This document shows positions 11,250-24,939 of a stretch of DNA of 64,000 bases, one piece after another. The notes under the pieces were generated by a model that saw nothing but the letters and a program-made list of their open reading frames with translations, did no database searches and had not been told where the DNA came from. Each line of letters begins with the position of its first letter. Position 1 is the first letter of the stretch. Where the stretch lies: the NCBI GenBank assembly GCA_018398575.1, contig JAGTXZ010000005.1, positions 3,038,001 to 3,102,000 of the forward strand, given 5' to 3'. A program made the translations under genes and the position numbers. Source of the DNA: Ampelomyces quisqualis. Taxonomy: Eukaryota; Ascomycota; Dothideomycetes; Pleosporales; Phaeosphaeriaceae.

Positions 11250-14200
11250 AGCTCTTTAAGCTTTATATGAATTTTCTTGTTATAGTTCTACTTAATCTCT
11301 TCTTTTTTTATTGTTACTCTTTGTAGACTACTGCGTAACAATGTCTTTACGTTCTACTTCTTTAGAACTTTTATTTCTAGATTACTTTTTAAGTTATACA
11401 GAATAATACTCTTATATACGTCTACTAGCTAGCTTAGTTAATATACCCTAAATATAAATTAGTCTTAGGTGCCTTATTTGTCTAAAGGCTCTGCAATTAT
11501 AACCTTATTTGCCTTAATTAGCATAATAGCTTCTGCAAACGCTATTAACGCTACTAAAATAAATGTTAAGTCTAAGTCTCTCTATTTTGCTAACACAGCG
11601 TCTATCCTAGACTTTAGCATTCCTCTTCTTAGTAGAAGAACTATATCTTTGCTAAATTTTTTTTAAAGCTCTATTTAGAGCACTAGTTACACACATAGTT
11701 TATATAAGCTAATAAGAATTTTAGCTTAAACGTTGCGTAGTACTGTTTAATTATCTGCTAGGCCTTTCTAATTAGAATTAAGTCTAGTTTTAATATAGGT
11801 CCTCTTAGCCTTTAGCTTAATTACTTTGTACTTTGCACTATATATAAGCAGTAAGTTAAGGTTATTAGCAAATATTTCTTTATCTAGCTGCTAGAAGTGC
11901 TATTAGATATGCGTTAATATAAACTACTTAGTTTTCTTACTTCTTTTGCTTTTAAATAGTGTAGCCTTAAGCTAGGCTAGTATTAAGAATATTATAATAC
12001 TTTGTAACTTAGTGCAGTTAAATATATATATACTCTTAGCTTCTACGCTACTTAGCTTTTCTTATAGTAAGACTCTCTTGCATTTTATTATTGCGTTAGC
12101 TATACTTAATTAGAAGTTATTTGTTTAGCATAGCTAGTAGAACATTAGAAAGTTGCCCTTAATGCCTAAAATCTTCTAGCTCTATAGGTCTTGCGTAACT
12201 AGAGTTTAACGCAGCATAAACTTTACTGCAATCTTCTTTTCTAACGCTATAAGTGCTATGTACTCTAGAAAATTAAGTACGTTTTTAACTTTTTCTTGTG
12301 CCTTAAATAAGTAGGTATTCTAGCCTTTTGCTATTACTAGGCTTACTATTTTCCTTGTCTCTCTTATATCTATAACTTTCTTAATACTTGCGTACACAAA
12401 GTTAGTAGTAGTAAATAGTTTAGAACTATCTATGTTGTCTTTCTTGCCTGTAAGACAGTACTAGTTTAAGAAGTTCTTATTGTCTTATAGTCTACTAAGC
12501 GCTAGAGAGATAAAAATAAGTATCTTATAGAGACTTTTTTCTATTAGTGTACTAGAGAGAGCCTAGGCCTTCTACTAATAACTATAGTTCTTAATTTAAA
12601 TAGTCTTGTATAAGTTACTTATAATAGTATTCCTAGATTTACAGTTATAAAACTTGTTAAAGATAATACGTCCTTATATTACTACGTAGCTAAGAATATT
12701 AAAGGCGTCTTTTACACTTACTTTACTACCTTTTAATAATATTTTACGTGTAGTTATAAGTCTTATAGTTTAGTATTTGTTAAGCACGCGTTTTACTAAT
12801 ATTATATAGCTGCATATAATTATAAATTAGCTAGCAGATAGTGCTAGATAGTGCACAGTTGCATTTAGGTAGACTTTTAGTATGTAGCATTCTTAAATAT
12901 ACTATAAAACTATCTCTATATACTTCTTACTGTTCTTTGTAAATTTACGCAGTAGAACATTTTAGTTAAACGCTGTAAGGTGCTGTTTAACTTATAGATT
13001 AATTCTTATCTCTATTTCTTTGTCTGCTATTAGTGCACCTATACCCTATAGAGGAGTGTTGTCTATAAAGTAGATATAAAGCGCAAGAGAGTCTTTTAGG
13101 TTGCACTATTTTAATTTGCAGAGGCCTATAGTAATAATTTTAGCCTTTTATGCAGCTAGTGCGCAGCTCTATCTGCTTACTATAGATAGTGCTAACTATA
13201 GCTCTTTTAGTATTAAAGAGTTTTTTTTATATATATATAGAAATGTCTGTTAGTCTATTATAGAGTACTATTCTTAACTGTTGTCTTTAGCCTTATATTA
13301 ACTAGTTTTATTCTTTAATTAGTTCTCTTATACTTTTATCTAGTTCTTAAAGTGCGCATACTCTATAATTATTATAAGTATAGCTAATTTTGTTTTTTCT
13401 ATACCTATTATGTTTCTAAATATACTACTATTATCTAAAGATAGTTCTTGTTTGTAAAGTATATAAGCTTCTATTAGTTAGTATACTATAAATAGAACTG
13501 TTAGTCTCTATAATAAATGTAGTATTATAGGCGCGTTATTCTTAAAGTCTTCTAGTAGAGATCTAAAGAAGTTAGCTGCTTTTTGCTATTTATCCTCTTA
13601 GTAGTATTCTATTACTACTCTAATTTAAGCTTATAGTTTATCTACTGTCTTGTCTTATATATTAGTTGCGTAGATTATAGTTATAGGCTCTCTATAGTGT
13701 ATTTACCTTGCGTTTAGTAAAGCTTAGAGCTGCAGCCTTTCTTCTAACGCAAGTTATTTTACTAACTAAAGCTCTTTATTCTTGTCTTTGTTACCTTTAT
13801 TAAATAGTTCTTGTTCTTCTTTACTGCTAGAGTAAGTATCTTCTCTTAGCAACCTCTATAATTTCTCTATAGTACTCTTGCGTTTCTAACTAAGTATAGT
13901 AATTAGCGTAAATATTGCGTTGTTTTGTGTTTGCGCAGTATCTTTATCTCTACTTCTCTTTACTTTCTTTATAGTGCTATTATTCTACTCCTCTAAGCGC
14001 TTAATTTTAGTAGTTAAAGTCTTAATACGTATGTCTAGGCTGTTATCTTTCTTCTTCTTACCTCTGCTCTATCTATTAAAGCGTTTGCTACTATTTGCTT
14101 TAGGTCCTATTAATAATTTGTAAGCTAGCTCTGCTAGCGCTCTTGTTATCTTTTGTTATTTATAGTTATTGTCTTTAGTGTTATTATTAAGCTCTAAGCA

Positions 14201-14696
14201 AGAGCACTTTTGCCTCTTATCTCTAGTAGCACTTACTAGGTTTATAATATTGCTGTTGCTGCCTAAAGTAAAGTGCACTATATTATGTAGTTAGCTATTA
14301 TTATTTGTAGACTGTTCTAAGTTATATTACTACTAGGCCTAACTTTATCTTATACTAGGGTCTAGTATTTAATTGCAACGCCCTTAAGGCTTCTTATCTT
14401 AATATGTAAGTTAACAGTTATAGTAAGATTATTATTATTAGTAATTAAGCGCAGCGCTAACGCGTTAAATATCTTTAAAGTCTTAAATATATACTAGTCT
14501 ATAAATTTTAGTTAAGATAAGTGTTTAATAAGAGCACTGTATTTAAGATGTTATAGCTTTATCTTAAAGTTACTGTCTTTAAGCTGCTGTTAACGTATAG
14601 CTATTATTAGCCTTAAAAGTAGAAAAGTTTAGGTAGTTTAATAATGTACGCTGTCTATAATATAGACATTAACGTTATTAAGTAATAGTTTAGTTA
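11250..14696 (-). pseudogene. PlaA ORF-A remnant, helical/coiled-coil protein of unknown function (main segment)
   Basis: On the minus strand a long decayed frame runs leftward from about 14690. It contains a Lys/Glu-rich coiled-coil stretch (about 13700-14100, reading K-I-K-R-L-E-E then K-K-V-K-R-S-R-D) followed by several hundred residues rich in Leu, Ile, Glu and Lys. I do not recognise a domain. CopA (TSD TTATT) splits the region at 14697-29369, and the frame seems to continue at 29370-30000. It lies within the PlaA termini, so it may be a native PlaA gene. Alternatives are the gag-like ORF of another element or capture from a host. Confidence 0.35.
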
Positions 14697-14701
14697 TTAT
14701 T

Positions 14702-14919
14702 TGTAGAAGCTAAGCGATACTATAGATTAAGTTATTGTAAGTGAAAAGGCTTCTATCTCCTGCTCTATACTATGTTAGAATAGATCAGATTAAATATACT
14801 AAGCCAAGAAACAGCTTAATAAGTAAGTCTAGTCCTAAATAGATTCTATCTTATTAGTAACATGCTTAGTTATTACACGTAACAATCCTGTAATCTGCTA
14901 ATTTACATACTCTGTTACA
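14702..14919 (-). repeat. CopA 3' LTR (218 bp)
   Basis: Pairs with 29147-29364. Observed differences are C/T or G/A only (for example GCGATAC against GCAATAC). Preceded by TTATT. Confidence 0.92.
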
Positions 14920-15416
14920 CACCCCCTAGATTAGGCAAACTTGTTAGCTTACCTAATCTGTTTAGCAAAGCAGAAGTAGTAATTAAGGCAAATAGTAGTG
15001 CTGCTCTGTATTACAGGCGCTGCGTTACTTAATTTATTAGCTCAAACGTTAGTTATTAGCGCGTAAATTCCTAACTATTTACTATATATGTAACTAAATC
15101 TAATATTAGTGTTATCTATCTAAAAATGTAGCCTACGTTATCTCCTTAGGCCTTGTGTGTAGGTTTTGTAAGCAGGTAGTCTATAGGATAAGTGCAAACA
15201 GACTGTTAGTAAGAGTTTACCTGTTAGCTAAGCTTTAATTTAGAGCGTTTGCTGTTACCTAGCCTATTAGGCAGGTAAGAGGCAGTCTATTTACGCGTGT
15301 TGTTATAGAGTAAGATTGCGCAACTAAGTAAAAGAGTAGTAAGCAAGCTTGTTGCCTAGTAGTTGCGTTGCTTAGGTATAAAAAGCCTGCCTACTCCTCT
15401 ACTCTTACACTCTAGA

Positions 15417-15452
15417 GTATTAATTAACTTATTAATTAACTTATTAACTAGC
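15417..15452. repeat. Short AT-rich tandem repeat
   Basis: About three copies of a 12-bp unit TATTAATTAACT just upstream of the CopA antisense ORF. No function is evident. Confidence 0.7.
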
Positions 15453-15589
15453 TACCTATCTATTAATTCTCTTTATTATCTACTTTATTAACTGCTTTAT
15501 CTATCTACTCTATTATAGTAAGTTTTTTCTACTCTTAATCTAGTTTGTTACTAACTCTAGTAGCCTCCTAAGAAGAATCTATCTATTAT

Positions 15590-16400
15590 AATTAACAAGA
15601 TAGCTTACGCGCGCGCCTACAAGAAGAACGCTGCTACCTCTACGCCTGCTAACAAGAGCAAAGACAACTAGGTCCTAGTAAATTCTTTACGCTAATCCTA
15701 GCGCAAGACTAAGCAACGCAATTCTACGCCTAAGAGCAGGGCAGTCTCTAGCAAAGAGACTATTAAAGTTAAGAAAGAGGAGCTTTGCTCTAGTTTGTGC
15801 TTACGCTGCGCCTCTTAGTTTACTAACAATTAAGGTAACAGCTATTACTACAGCAAAGCTAGATTAATAATAAGCAAGCGTTATACAGCTTACCTAAACT
15901 ATTCTTACGTTAAGGTGTAAGTTGTTCTAATTGCTATTAGTAATATAATTACTAATTTAAGTAGCCTAGGCAATCTATGTAAGTAGACTATAAAGATTAT
16001 TATTAGCGTGTTTAAGAGAACTATCGCAGTAAGTTTTAAAGCTTCTTTAATCTTAGAAATAGCTAACTTGTTTATAGGAGCTAGAGAAGGCTTGCGCGTA
16101 GCTTAACTAGCAGCTTAAGGCTGCAAAGGCCTTATAGCAGGCTTAGAGCGCTTTAGCTTCTACTAGTTTTAGAGTAAGCTTAAGCTATGTTAATCTAACT
16201 TTTAGCTTGCTAGGAAAGGAGCCTACGTGTCCTGCTTAAGGTTTTAGAGGATATAGGCAGCAGGGCTTTAGTAGAGCGTTAAGTAGCTTTGTAGCTTAGA
16301 GTCTATTTACGCTAGTCTAAGACTAGCTGTTATTTAGTTACTAGCGTTGCAGCTCTTTTCTATCTAACACTCTACTGCTTAAGGAGCAGCTTTAGGCTGC
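15590..16400 (+). pseudogene. CopA antisense accessory ORF (basic, Cys motif)
   Basis: Between the RT/RNase H end and the 3' LTR of CopA the readable frame is on +, opposite to pol. It opens with a Lys/Arg/Thr-rich segment (about 15600-15780). A Cys cluster follows at 15784-15915: L-C-L-R-C-A-S and then K-R-Y-T-A-Y-L-N-Y-S-Y-V-K-V, where several Tyr are likely former Cys. A hydrophobic, Leu/Ile-rich part continues to about 16100. No named domain is recognised. It matches the position and the Cys layout of the extra ORFs of GypA, GypB and GypC. Confidence 0.45.
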
Positions 16401-16699
16401 TTAGACTCTAATGCCTAAGCGTTAGGAGCTGGCGTAGGATTAGTTGTTATTTCTATTACCTAAGGCTATAAGAACAGTTAGAGATTTGCTGTCTCTAAGC
16501 TATAGATTAAGAGCTTTAGGTCTCTTAATTGCTAAGCGTTATGCTTAGGCTTACAAGATAATTAATAAGGTCTTTAACTTTATAGAGGTAAGTTTCTAGA
16601 TAGTTTTACTTATAATTTAGCGTTAGTAATCTTAGTTTTTATGTGTTTGCTCTGCTTAGATCCTATAGTAATCTTAAGCTTTAAGAGTAAGCAAATTAA

Positions 16700-19114
16700 T
16701 TAGTAGATAGAAAAGTTAAATTAATCTTTGTGTTTTCCAAATTATTGCTTTGTAAGTAACTTGCTTATATCCTTAAAGTTAAGAAGCTGCTTAAACTTAA
16801 GAAATTGTTAATAGGTAAAGTTCTTAGTAAGACTATTAGCTAGCATTAATCTAGATTCTAGATAGAATACTTAGAATAATCCTCTTAAGTGCTCTTGCCT
16901 AAGCTACATGTTCTAAATGTTAACATGCCTAAGCTTAGTAGATATCCGCTTATTTTTCCCTATAACTAATTAGATAGTTTGCTAATTATTACACTAAATA
17001 TTCTAAAGATCTTCTAGATTAAGCGTAAGCTCCTTAAAGAACTAGTTAAGCGCTATAGATTCTTTTGCAGCGTATTCTAGAGCAAGCAGCTTAGCTTTAG
17101 TTATTAAGGTAGTAACTAATCCTTGCCTTACAGCTTTCTAAGAGATTGCTCCTCTAAACAGGATAGCTATATAACTATGTAAGGAGCGCCTAGTTACTTT
17201 ATTATTAGCAAAGATTGCGTCTCTACAAATAGTTAGTTCTAGACTATTAAAATTACTATACTTAATTAAATTAAACCTTGTTTAATACAGGTATATAATT
17301 ACTTGTTCTATAGCTTTAAGATACTTGTCTAAAGGATTAGTTAAGAAATAGGAAAGCTTTAAGACTACGTAGGCTATATCCAGCTAGATTATAATTGCTG
17401 TGTAGAAGACTAATCTAACTCTTTCTTAATAGGCCTTGATTTCTTGCTTACTAGCTTCTCTAGTGTTCTTATAGAGCTCCTTAGATAGCAATAGTGTTAG
17501 AGAGAATAATCAATTGTATAGTCTAAATTTCTTAGTAATCTTATTAATATAGGCGTTATAGACTAGAGTAATTAATTAGTCTAATCTGTTTTAGATAACT
17601 CTAATCCTAAGGAACTATTTAACTGGTCCTTGATCCTAGATTTTATATTTGCTAATAATCTTAGACTATAGAACCTTAGCTTAGAGCTTATAATTCTTGT
17701 AGTAAATAAGTAGGATATTATTAACGTAGAATAGAATAAAGATTATTTAGTCCTAAGTAAAGAAAAGGCAGGGTTCTTCTTTAGATGCAAGTAGTCCTAT
17801 CTCGCGCAGTAATCTTAAGAATTCCTTATACTAAAGTAATAGAGATTCTCTAAGCCTGTAGAGCGCTTGGTTAAGCCTTACACAAAACCTAGCTTTCTTA
17901 AATCTATCTAGTAGATTATAGATTACTAGATTGTTAGCTGTAATTAAGGCGTTAAGGAACGCTCTAACTATGTTGTATTGTATAATTTCTAGATCAAACT
18001 AGGCTGCAATAGCTATAGCAATCCTAAAAGACTTAGCTACTAGTGTAGTAGCGTACGTGGTAAGTAGAGAGTCCTTCTCCTAGAAATCTCCTTTTACTAC
18101 AAGCCTAGCCTTACACTTTAGAAAGTAACTGTCTTAATTAAACTTATATACTTAGACCTATTTTAATAAGATTAGTTAATCCTTAGACTTGTGCTTTAGA
18201 ATCTCTTTTTAGGTACCTTTCTTATGTAGCTAATTAATTTCCTTAAGAGAAGCATCTAACAACAGGCTTTTTATTAGATGTTAAAGCATCTACTTCTATG
18301 TGTTAAGCAGCTTAGGCATGTTATCTCTATTAGCACGCTTCTTAACTGTTTAGTAATTCTAATTACTTAGCATTGCTGTTATAATTATAGCGTTTAGTGT
18401 TTTGTAACTAGAGCGCTTGTTCTAGGCTTCTATAAGGCCTAGAAGGAAAGTGTTCTTAAAATTGTGTTTCTAGTAATCTATAAATAAATCTACAATTAAT
18501 ATATTTATACTCTTACCCTCTATCTAATTGTTGTAATCCTTCTTACAGTAAAGTAGCATATATTAACTTAGTAGTTTGTTAATCTTAGAAGCTACTCCTT
18601 GCAGTTAACAACTTAATTGTGTAAGAGGATTTACTAATCCTGCTTTGTCTAGAGCTCTAGAGTTACTGCTCTTAGGTTAAGTAGCAAGAGAGGAAAAGGC
18701 TAACTACTTATTCTGTTAGGAACCTATCTAATCCCTAGATACTAATAGGCTAGCTCTTTTAGAACCTAGCAATAGTCCTTAGCTGTCAGATCTTACGCGC
18801 TTAATAAGCTTAATACTAAATAATCTATTTAGTTCTAGAGTTGCTTCTAGCGTAACGAGCCTAGTATATTTACTTTAGTCTAAGAAGATTCTTAAATGCT
18901 TGCTAGCCCTGCTAGCACTCCTCTTAGTTTTTGCTTCCTTTCTTTTATAATTATAAGATTAGCTAGTCTCTGTAATCCTTAGGATTAGATGCTTACTCCT
19001 AAGCTGCTGCTTAGTAACTTTAGTAATTTTCTAGCTTAGTTAATCCTGTAGAACAGGCAGGTTAATATCCTGCCTAAAATTATCTAGTTTACTAACGTAT
19101 AAAATATCTACAAT
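16700..19114 (-). pseudogene. CopA pol remnant, RT and RNase H
   Basis: Decayed Ty1/copia reverse transcriptase and RNase H on the minus strand. Diagnostic strings are A-I-I-I-x-L-D-I-A-Y near 17390, F-L-T-N-P-L-D-K-Y near 17330, G-A-I-S-W-K near 17130, a K-L-L-A-L-E-Y-A-A-K-E strand near 17060, and K-L-R-H-V-N-I-Q near 16905-16940. These correspond in order to the conserved copia C-terminal blocks. The N-terminal half of pol is separated from it by GypC, inserted at 19115-26240. Confidence 0.85.
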
Positions 19115-19119
19115 CTTAA

Positions 19120-19418
19120 TGTAACAAGTACATGCAAACACATGTTACATCTAATACCTTATAAAGGCTTAGTAGCAGATTATGTAAGAAGCTAGCAGAT
19201 TAGGACCAAAAGCGCTCTAACAGCGCTCTAACTTAGCTGCTACGCCTACTATAAATATAAGCCTATAGCATAGATAGAGAACAAGTTTCTCTTGTCCTTC
19301 TATACAAGACCTATAGGTGTATAGCCAATCTAGAATCTCTAATACAACACGCACTCCTATATGCCTCTGATACGTATCTAATTTGATCCTAATAGCTATA
19401 CCTACCTGCGTTGTTACA
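19120..19418 (+). repeat. GypC 5' LTR (299 bp)
   Basis: Pairs with 25937-26235 with only transitions between them. A TATA box TATAAATA lies at 19250-19257 (26067-26074 in the partner) and is the likely promoter. Two tandem AGCGCTCTAAC units stand just upstream of it. Confidence 0.93.
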
Positions 19419-19494
19419 TTACAAGAGAAACTTTGTCCTACTAGTAATAGCATTTATATAATATTGTAATTTACTTTTAAAAAGATTGCGTTAA

Positions 19495-20960
19495 AATGTC
19501 TAGAACCTTATCTAAATTAGATTTGTTTGCAACCTTAAATCTATTAAACACAGTTGAGATTCCTTAGATCTCTTAACAGCTAAAGCCTTTAGGTTTAGAT
19601 CTTCCTATTAACACAACAGTTAGGATTACTTTAGAAAAGTTGCGTTTAGCGCCACGATAGAAACTTAGAGACTATTAATAACCTAGGAGTATTAGAGGCA
19701 ACGCTGATAACTCCCCCTAAAGAACTAACCCTAGAAGCTTTCCCCTAAGACAACTCTATATTAACTATAACAACCTAGCAACAGAGTGCTAAAGCAAAAA
19801 AGACAGATACTAAGGAACCCCCTTAGCCTAGAGCTGCACCAAATCTAACCCCTGCCTAAATAGAGGTTAATTAATTACAACAAGATTTAAAACAGGCTTT
19901 AGCAGAAATTAATTCTCTTAAGAAAGGACTAACTCTATTAATAAAACTAGACAAGCCTCTACCTACTACTAAATTACCCTAGAACAATTCTGTACTCTGC
20001 TGTTTATCTAATAGCTCTACATCTAAGTACTTATATTACTATAAAGGCTCTTGCCAACTTTAACAATCTGAGAAAACGCCTAATATAGATAATCTTAGTA
20101 ATAGAAAAGATCCTACCTTCTGCTAATAGCAGGCCTCTATCTAAGATTAACTTAAGATTAACTTAGATTACTATTAGACTAAAAGACAACATATAGCCTT
20201 AGTATAGGGCTATACTACAGAATTAGCTAAAGGCTATCTTAAGCTACAATATTTATTAGATACTAATTAAGAGTAATTCTAGAACGCTGAGCAAATAATT
20301 AAGCTACTTAAGTCTTACTTTATTACAGGTAACAAGGTAGCTGAAAGCTAAGCAGCTTTTAATTAAATACAGATAACTAAGAAGGAAACGTTCCCCTTGT
20401 TTAAAGCTAGGTTTCTAAGTTCTGCAGTCAAGGGATAAGTACCCCCTTTAAAGTAGTTTTACTACTTATAGACTAAGATTACGCTAGGGTTGTAAGCCCC
20501 TAACCTAGGATTTAGGCACTAATAGAAGAACTTATTTAATTAGATAGTAGAACACCTTACTGCATACAATATAAAGTAGAAGAACAACCCTATACTAAGT
20601 ATAACACTAGCTGCTGCTAGGTTGCTAATTAGGTTAGCCCTATAACAGAATTTAGAGCTAAATTAGACTACTACTACTAGCGCTCTAACAAATTTTGCGC
20701 TAGTCTATTAATCTACAACAGTGCGTCTTCCTACAAAGACCTCTAAGCTAGAATAATAGAAGACTCCTAGTAGTTATTACAATTGCAGTAAGCTAAAATA
20801 CTACTCTAGTAACTGTACAAAGCCTTGTATGCGTTAGATTAAAGCTATAGAAGTAGATAAGTATAAAGATGCTTAAGAGCAACCTAATTAGGAGGTGTAT
20901 TATACAGGAAATAGAAGCGCTTAAGAAGATACCTCTTCTTAGGCCTAAGCTGTTATAATC
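19495..20960 (+). pseudogene. GypC gag remnant
   Basis: Starts with an ATG at 19495 (M-S-R-T-L-S-K-L-D-L-F-A-T-L), a plausible original gag start. A capsid-like helical part follows, then a knuckle at about 20773-20818 reading Y-Y-N-C-S-K-L-K-Y-Y-S-S-N-C. In the CCHC pattern the first Cys and the His are both Tyr, each explained by a C-to-T or G-to-A change. Many TAG/TAA stops. Confidence 0.75.
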
Positions 20961-21559
20961 TATCTTACCTTAACTTTTCTTATTTGTTTTATAGTCCTTA
21001 TTTCCTTATATTTACGCTTCTTTATAACTAAGGCATTAGCTTACGCCTTAATACTCTTATTAACACTAGTACTTAAGGTTTTCTATTTTTAAATTTACAA
21101 ATTGTCTTATCTATTTCTAAAGCCTTGCAGCAACCTATCTAGAAGCTCCTCTTTTAGGTTTAGGTACGCAGCTTTAAGGATTAGATTACTTCTTTAGTTA
21201 CTTAATATATTTAACTACACTTAAATATTAATAGCCAAAAGATTTTAAACTATCTATTCTTTATTCTTAATCTTAAGTCTTAGGATTCTATACTTAGCCT
21301 CTAATAGTTAAGACAATTTAAGATTTAATTAGACACAAATAAGTTACAGTTTATTTGGCTATCTAAGTACCCCTATTTATACAATCCTTTACCCCCTATT
21401 CTTACTGTTCTATATTAAGCTATAGTGCTAGCTACTATCTATCTTAATGTGCAACAACGCAACACCCTATAGGAGAAAAAAGACTATTATATCTAAAACA
21501 GTTCTTACTATTCCTCTTCTTCTATTTATTGTATTAAGGAATGCTTAAAGCTTCTATTA

Positions 21560-24500
21560 GCCTAAAAAATCTTAGAGATCCCTTATACCCTAACTAAGCA
21601 AAACTGCTTAGAGTCTAAACCTTCTCTAACCACCCGCATTACTCTTATTTCTGCTAATGCATTTTACTTTATTATAAAGAAGCCCTAGAACAAGTTCTTT
21701 ACAACAAGCCTCTATAAGATTAACAGGATCCTTACCTCTAAGGACAACGCAGACAATTAAAGCTAATTAGATAAGAGATTACCTGCCTGTTACTCTTAGT
21801 ATTAGGATGTATTTAGCAAGTTAGCAGCTAATTAATTACCTCCTTATTATCTGTACAATTACAAGATTGTCCTTAAAGAACTATTACTAAATGCGTTTAG
21901 TCTCTTGTACAAGTAAAACTAAGAGGAGCTTAAAGCTACTAAGGCCTACGTCTAAGAACACCTTTAGAAGGGTTTTATTAAGGCTAGCCAAAGTCCTTTT
22001 GCTTTACCTATCCTTTGTGTACGCAAACTAAATAGAGATATACGCATCTATGTAGACTACTAGAAGATTAACGCCCTTACGCGCAAGAACGTCTATCTAA
22101 TCTCTTGCATTAATAAGCTGCTATTACGCCCTTCTAAGGCTAAGATCTTTACTAAGTTTAACATTTAGGCTGCTTTTAACAAAATTTGTATAGATCTTAA
22201 CTCCAAAGAGTATACTACCTTTTGGACCTGTTACACTATATATAAGTATAAGGTTCTCCCTTTTGGCTTATGTAATAGGCTAGCTACGTATTAACGCTAT
22301 ATAAATAATATACTAATTAATTATCTTAATAATTTCTGCATTGCGTATCTTAATAACATTCTAATCTACTCTAAGAATATAAACTTACATTAGAAACACG
22401 TTCAAAAGGTCCTAGAGCGCCTACGTACTATAGGACTCTAAGTAGATATTTAGAAGAGTAAATTCTATGTAACCTGTACAAAGTATCTAGGTTACGTTTT
22501 AACAAACTAGGGCACTAAAGTTAACCCTAACAAGGTAGAAGCACTCTAAAACTAGGCTAAACCTACTACAGTTACTAGCGTTAAGTTATTTCTTAGTTTT
22601 GCTAGTTTCTATTAACAATTTATTAAGGATTTCTTTTGTGTAGCTAAACTAATTATAAAGCTTTAAAGTCCTGCTACACTGTTTGATTAGACTACAGACT
22701 ACTAATAGGCTTTTGATTAGATTAAAGCCTTACTCCTAGCTATTCCTACGCTATCTTATTTCTATTCTAAGTATAACACAAAGTTAGAAACTAACGCGTT
22801 AGATAGAGTAATAGCAGGAGTACTCTCTTAGAAGTATTCTAACAACAAGTAGTATCCTGTAGCCTTCTATAGTTACGCCCTATCTAGGGCTAAGCTTAAT
22901 TAGGAAATATATAATAAAGAACTTTTTGCTATTCTAAAAGTGTTTAAGAAGTAGAGAGCTAAACTTACTTCTATATAGAGTTAAATCTAGGTGTATTTAG
23001 ATTACTACTTCTTAGAATACTTTATAACTACTAAGGTTCTTAATGTACGTTAAGCACAATAGGCAGAGATTATTACCTCTTTTAATTTCTGCATTAAGTA
23101 CACGCCTAGTAAGCTTAACAAGTAAGCTAATATCCTAAGCCAAAGGGAACAGGACGTTAGTAAGGTTAAGGCTGCCTAACAAGACAACAGATCCTGTGTA
23201 CTTCTAGGACCTAAACGCCTAAGCCCCCTAGTTAACTCTAAACTAGCTTAGAACTACGTCTGTAACTAGCCAGAGATTAATATTTTAGCTATTTTAGTCC
23301 AATCTATTAGTGCCCCCCTAAATCTTAACTTATTAGAACTAATTAAAGCCTTGCTAGCAGAGAATCGCCGCTTCTTTAAAGAAGAACGCCTTACGCTACT
23401 ATAGCTGTATTATATCTAAGAAGGACTACTGCTGTATTACTTACGCCTATATGTACCTAAAAACTCCCCTTTATGCACTTAACTAATTAGAGAGGCTTAT
23501 AATTAAGTATCTACTACTTACCCAAGTGCTACAAAGACGTATTAGCTTCTAGCTTAGCAATATTATTAGAGGGGTATAGAGGCTACATGCAAACGCTATA
23601 TACAAAACTGCGTTTCTTGTTAAAGATCCTATCTAAGACAGCTCTAAGCCTAAGGTTTCCTCTATCTATTACAAATTTCTAATAGGCCTATGCAGTATTT
23701 GTATATAGATTTTAAGACATTCTTAATAGATTATTATAGCTATAATTAAATTATAGTTGTTATTAATTGCCTATCTAAGCAAGCTGTTTCTATTCCTTGC
23801 TACAAAACAATTAACGCTTAAGAAATAGCTTACTTGTTTATCTAATAGGTATACTAATTTAGCTATACGCCTAAAAGTATAGTGTCTAACTACAGACCCT
23901 AGTTTGTGTCTTAATTCTAGTCTAAGTTCTGCAAGATCCTAGGCGTGTAACTTAAGCTTTCTACAGCCTACTATAAACAAACTAATAAACAAACTAAGAT
24001 TCTAAACAAGTATATTAATTAACAATTAAGGCCTTTTGTATCTTATTACTAGGACAACTAGAGTAACCTCTTGCTAATAATTAATTAAGCCTAAGCTACG
24101 CTACTACACTCTACAATTAGTATAGCGCTGTACTAGCTTCTGTTCAGATCTAAACTACAACAGAGCTAGGATTAGGCATTATTCTCTTTAAAATACAAAG
24201 ATGTAAACGTTAAGGATACCTTAAGCTTAGCTACCTGTATGCATAAAGCCTAGCGTACAGCCAAAGACAATATAAAGAAAGTGTAGAAACAGATAGCTGC
24301 TAAGGTAAACAAATATTATTAACCTGTTAATTAGGTAGTAGGTAATAAGGTTTACCTCTTAACCTAAAACCTATCTGTTACCTACCTAAGTTGTAAACTT
24401 GCTAAATTGTAGGAAGGCCCCTTTAAAGTTCTAGAATAAGTTAGCTATTTATTTTAACTAAAGCTACCTAAAGGTTCTAAGATCTATAACGTGTTTGCTC

Positions 24501-24930
24501 TAGACGTCCTCTGCAAGGACTCTAACAACCCCCTGCCTAGTTAGCTAAGCTTAAACCTATCTAGCATTCTAATTTAAGGCGTTAAAGAATAAGAAGTTAA
24601 AGAGATCTTAGCTAGCAAGCTATACTACTCTATCTTAAAGTATTGCGTAAAATAGGTAGGCTATAACTTTAACCCTACCTAGTACAACGCCTTAAACTTT
24701 ATAAGCGCCCTATATATGTTGCAAGCGTTCTATAAACGCTATCTAAAATAGCTAAGACCTCTACAAGCGTTAGCTAAGTAGATTACAGCATAGAAAAAAA
24801 AAGTTAAAGATCTTACAGCATTATAAGACAATTATATTAGGGAAATTAAACTTAATATTGCAACTACTACACTAGTAAGTAACAGCTATTAACAATAGGA
24901 GTCTTACTCTTCTATTAGATCTAACAGTAG
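21560..24930 (+). pseudogene. GypC pol remnant (RT-RNase H-integrase, partial chromodomain)
   Basis: Clear Ty3/gypsy order. RT covers about 21860-22500, with the catalytic box as Y-L-N-N at 22346-22357 (both Asp changed). RNase H is at about 22690-22990. The integrase HHCC-like part is near 23500-23620 and the core is at about 23690-24120 (Y-I-D-F-K, V-S-N-Y-R-P-Q-F-V). A short chromodomain-like segment lies at about 24620-24740 (K-Q-V-G-Y-N, then N-A-L-N-F-I). Blocks of more than 100 codons are interrupted only by TAG. Non-functional. Confidence 0.88.
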
Positions 24931-24939
24931 ACTATTACT

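Noticed and set aside
11469..14123. Small + strand frames at 11469-11666 and 13920-14123 as genes
   Set aside because: They are hydrophobic shadows opposite the minus-strand ORF-A text and show no domain.
19217..19453. 78-codon minus-strand frame in the GypC LTR
   Set aside because: Lies almost wholly inside the non-coding 299-bp LTR; chance.
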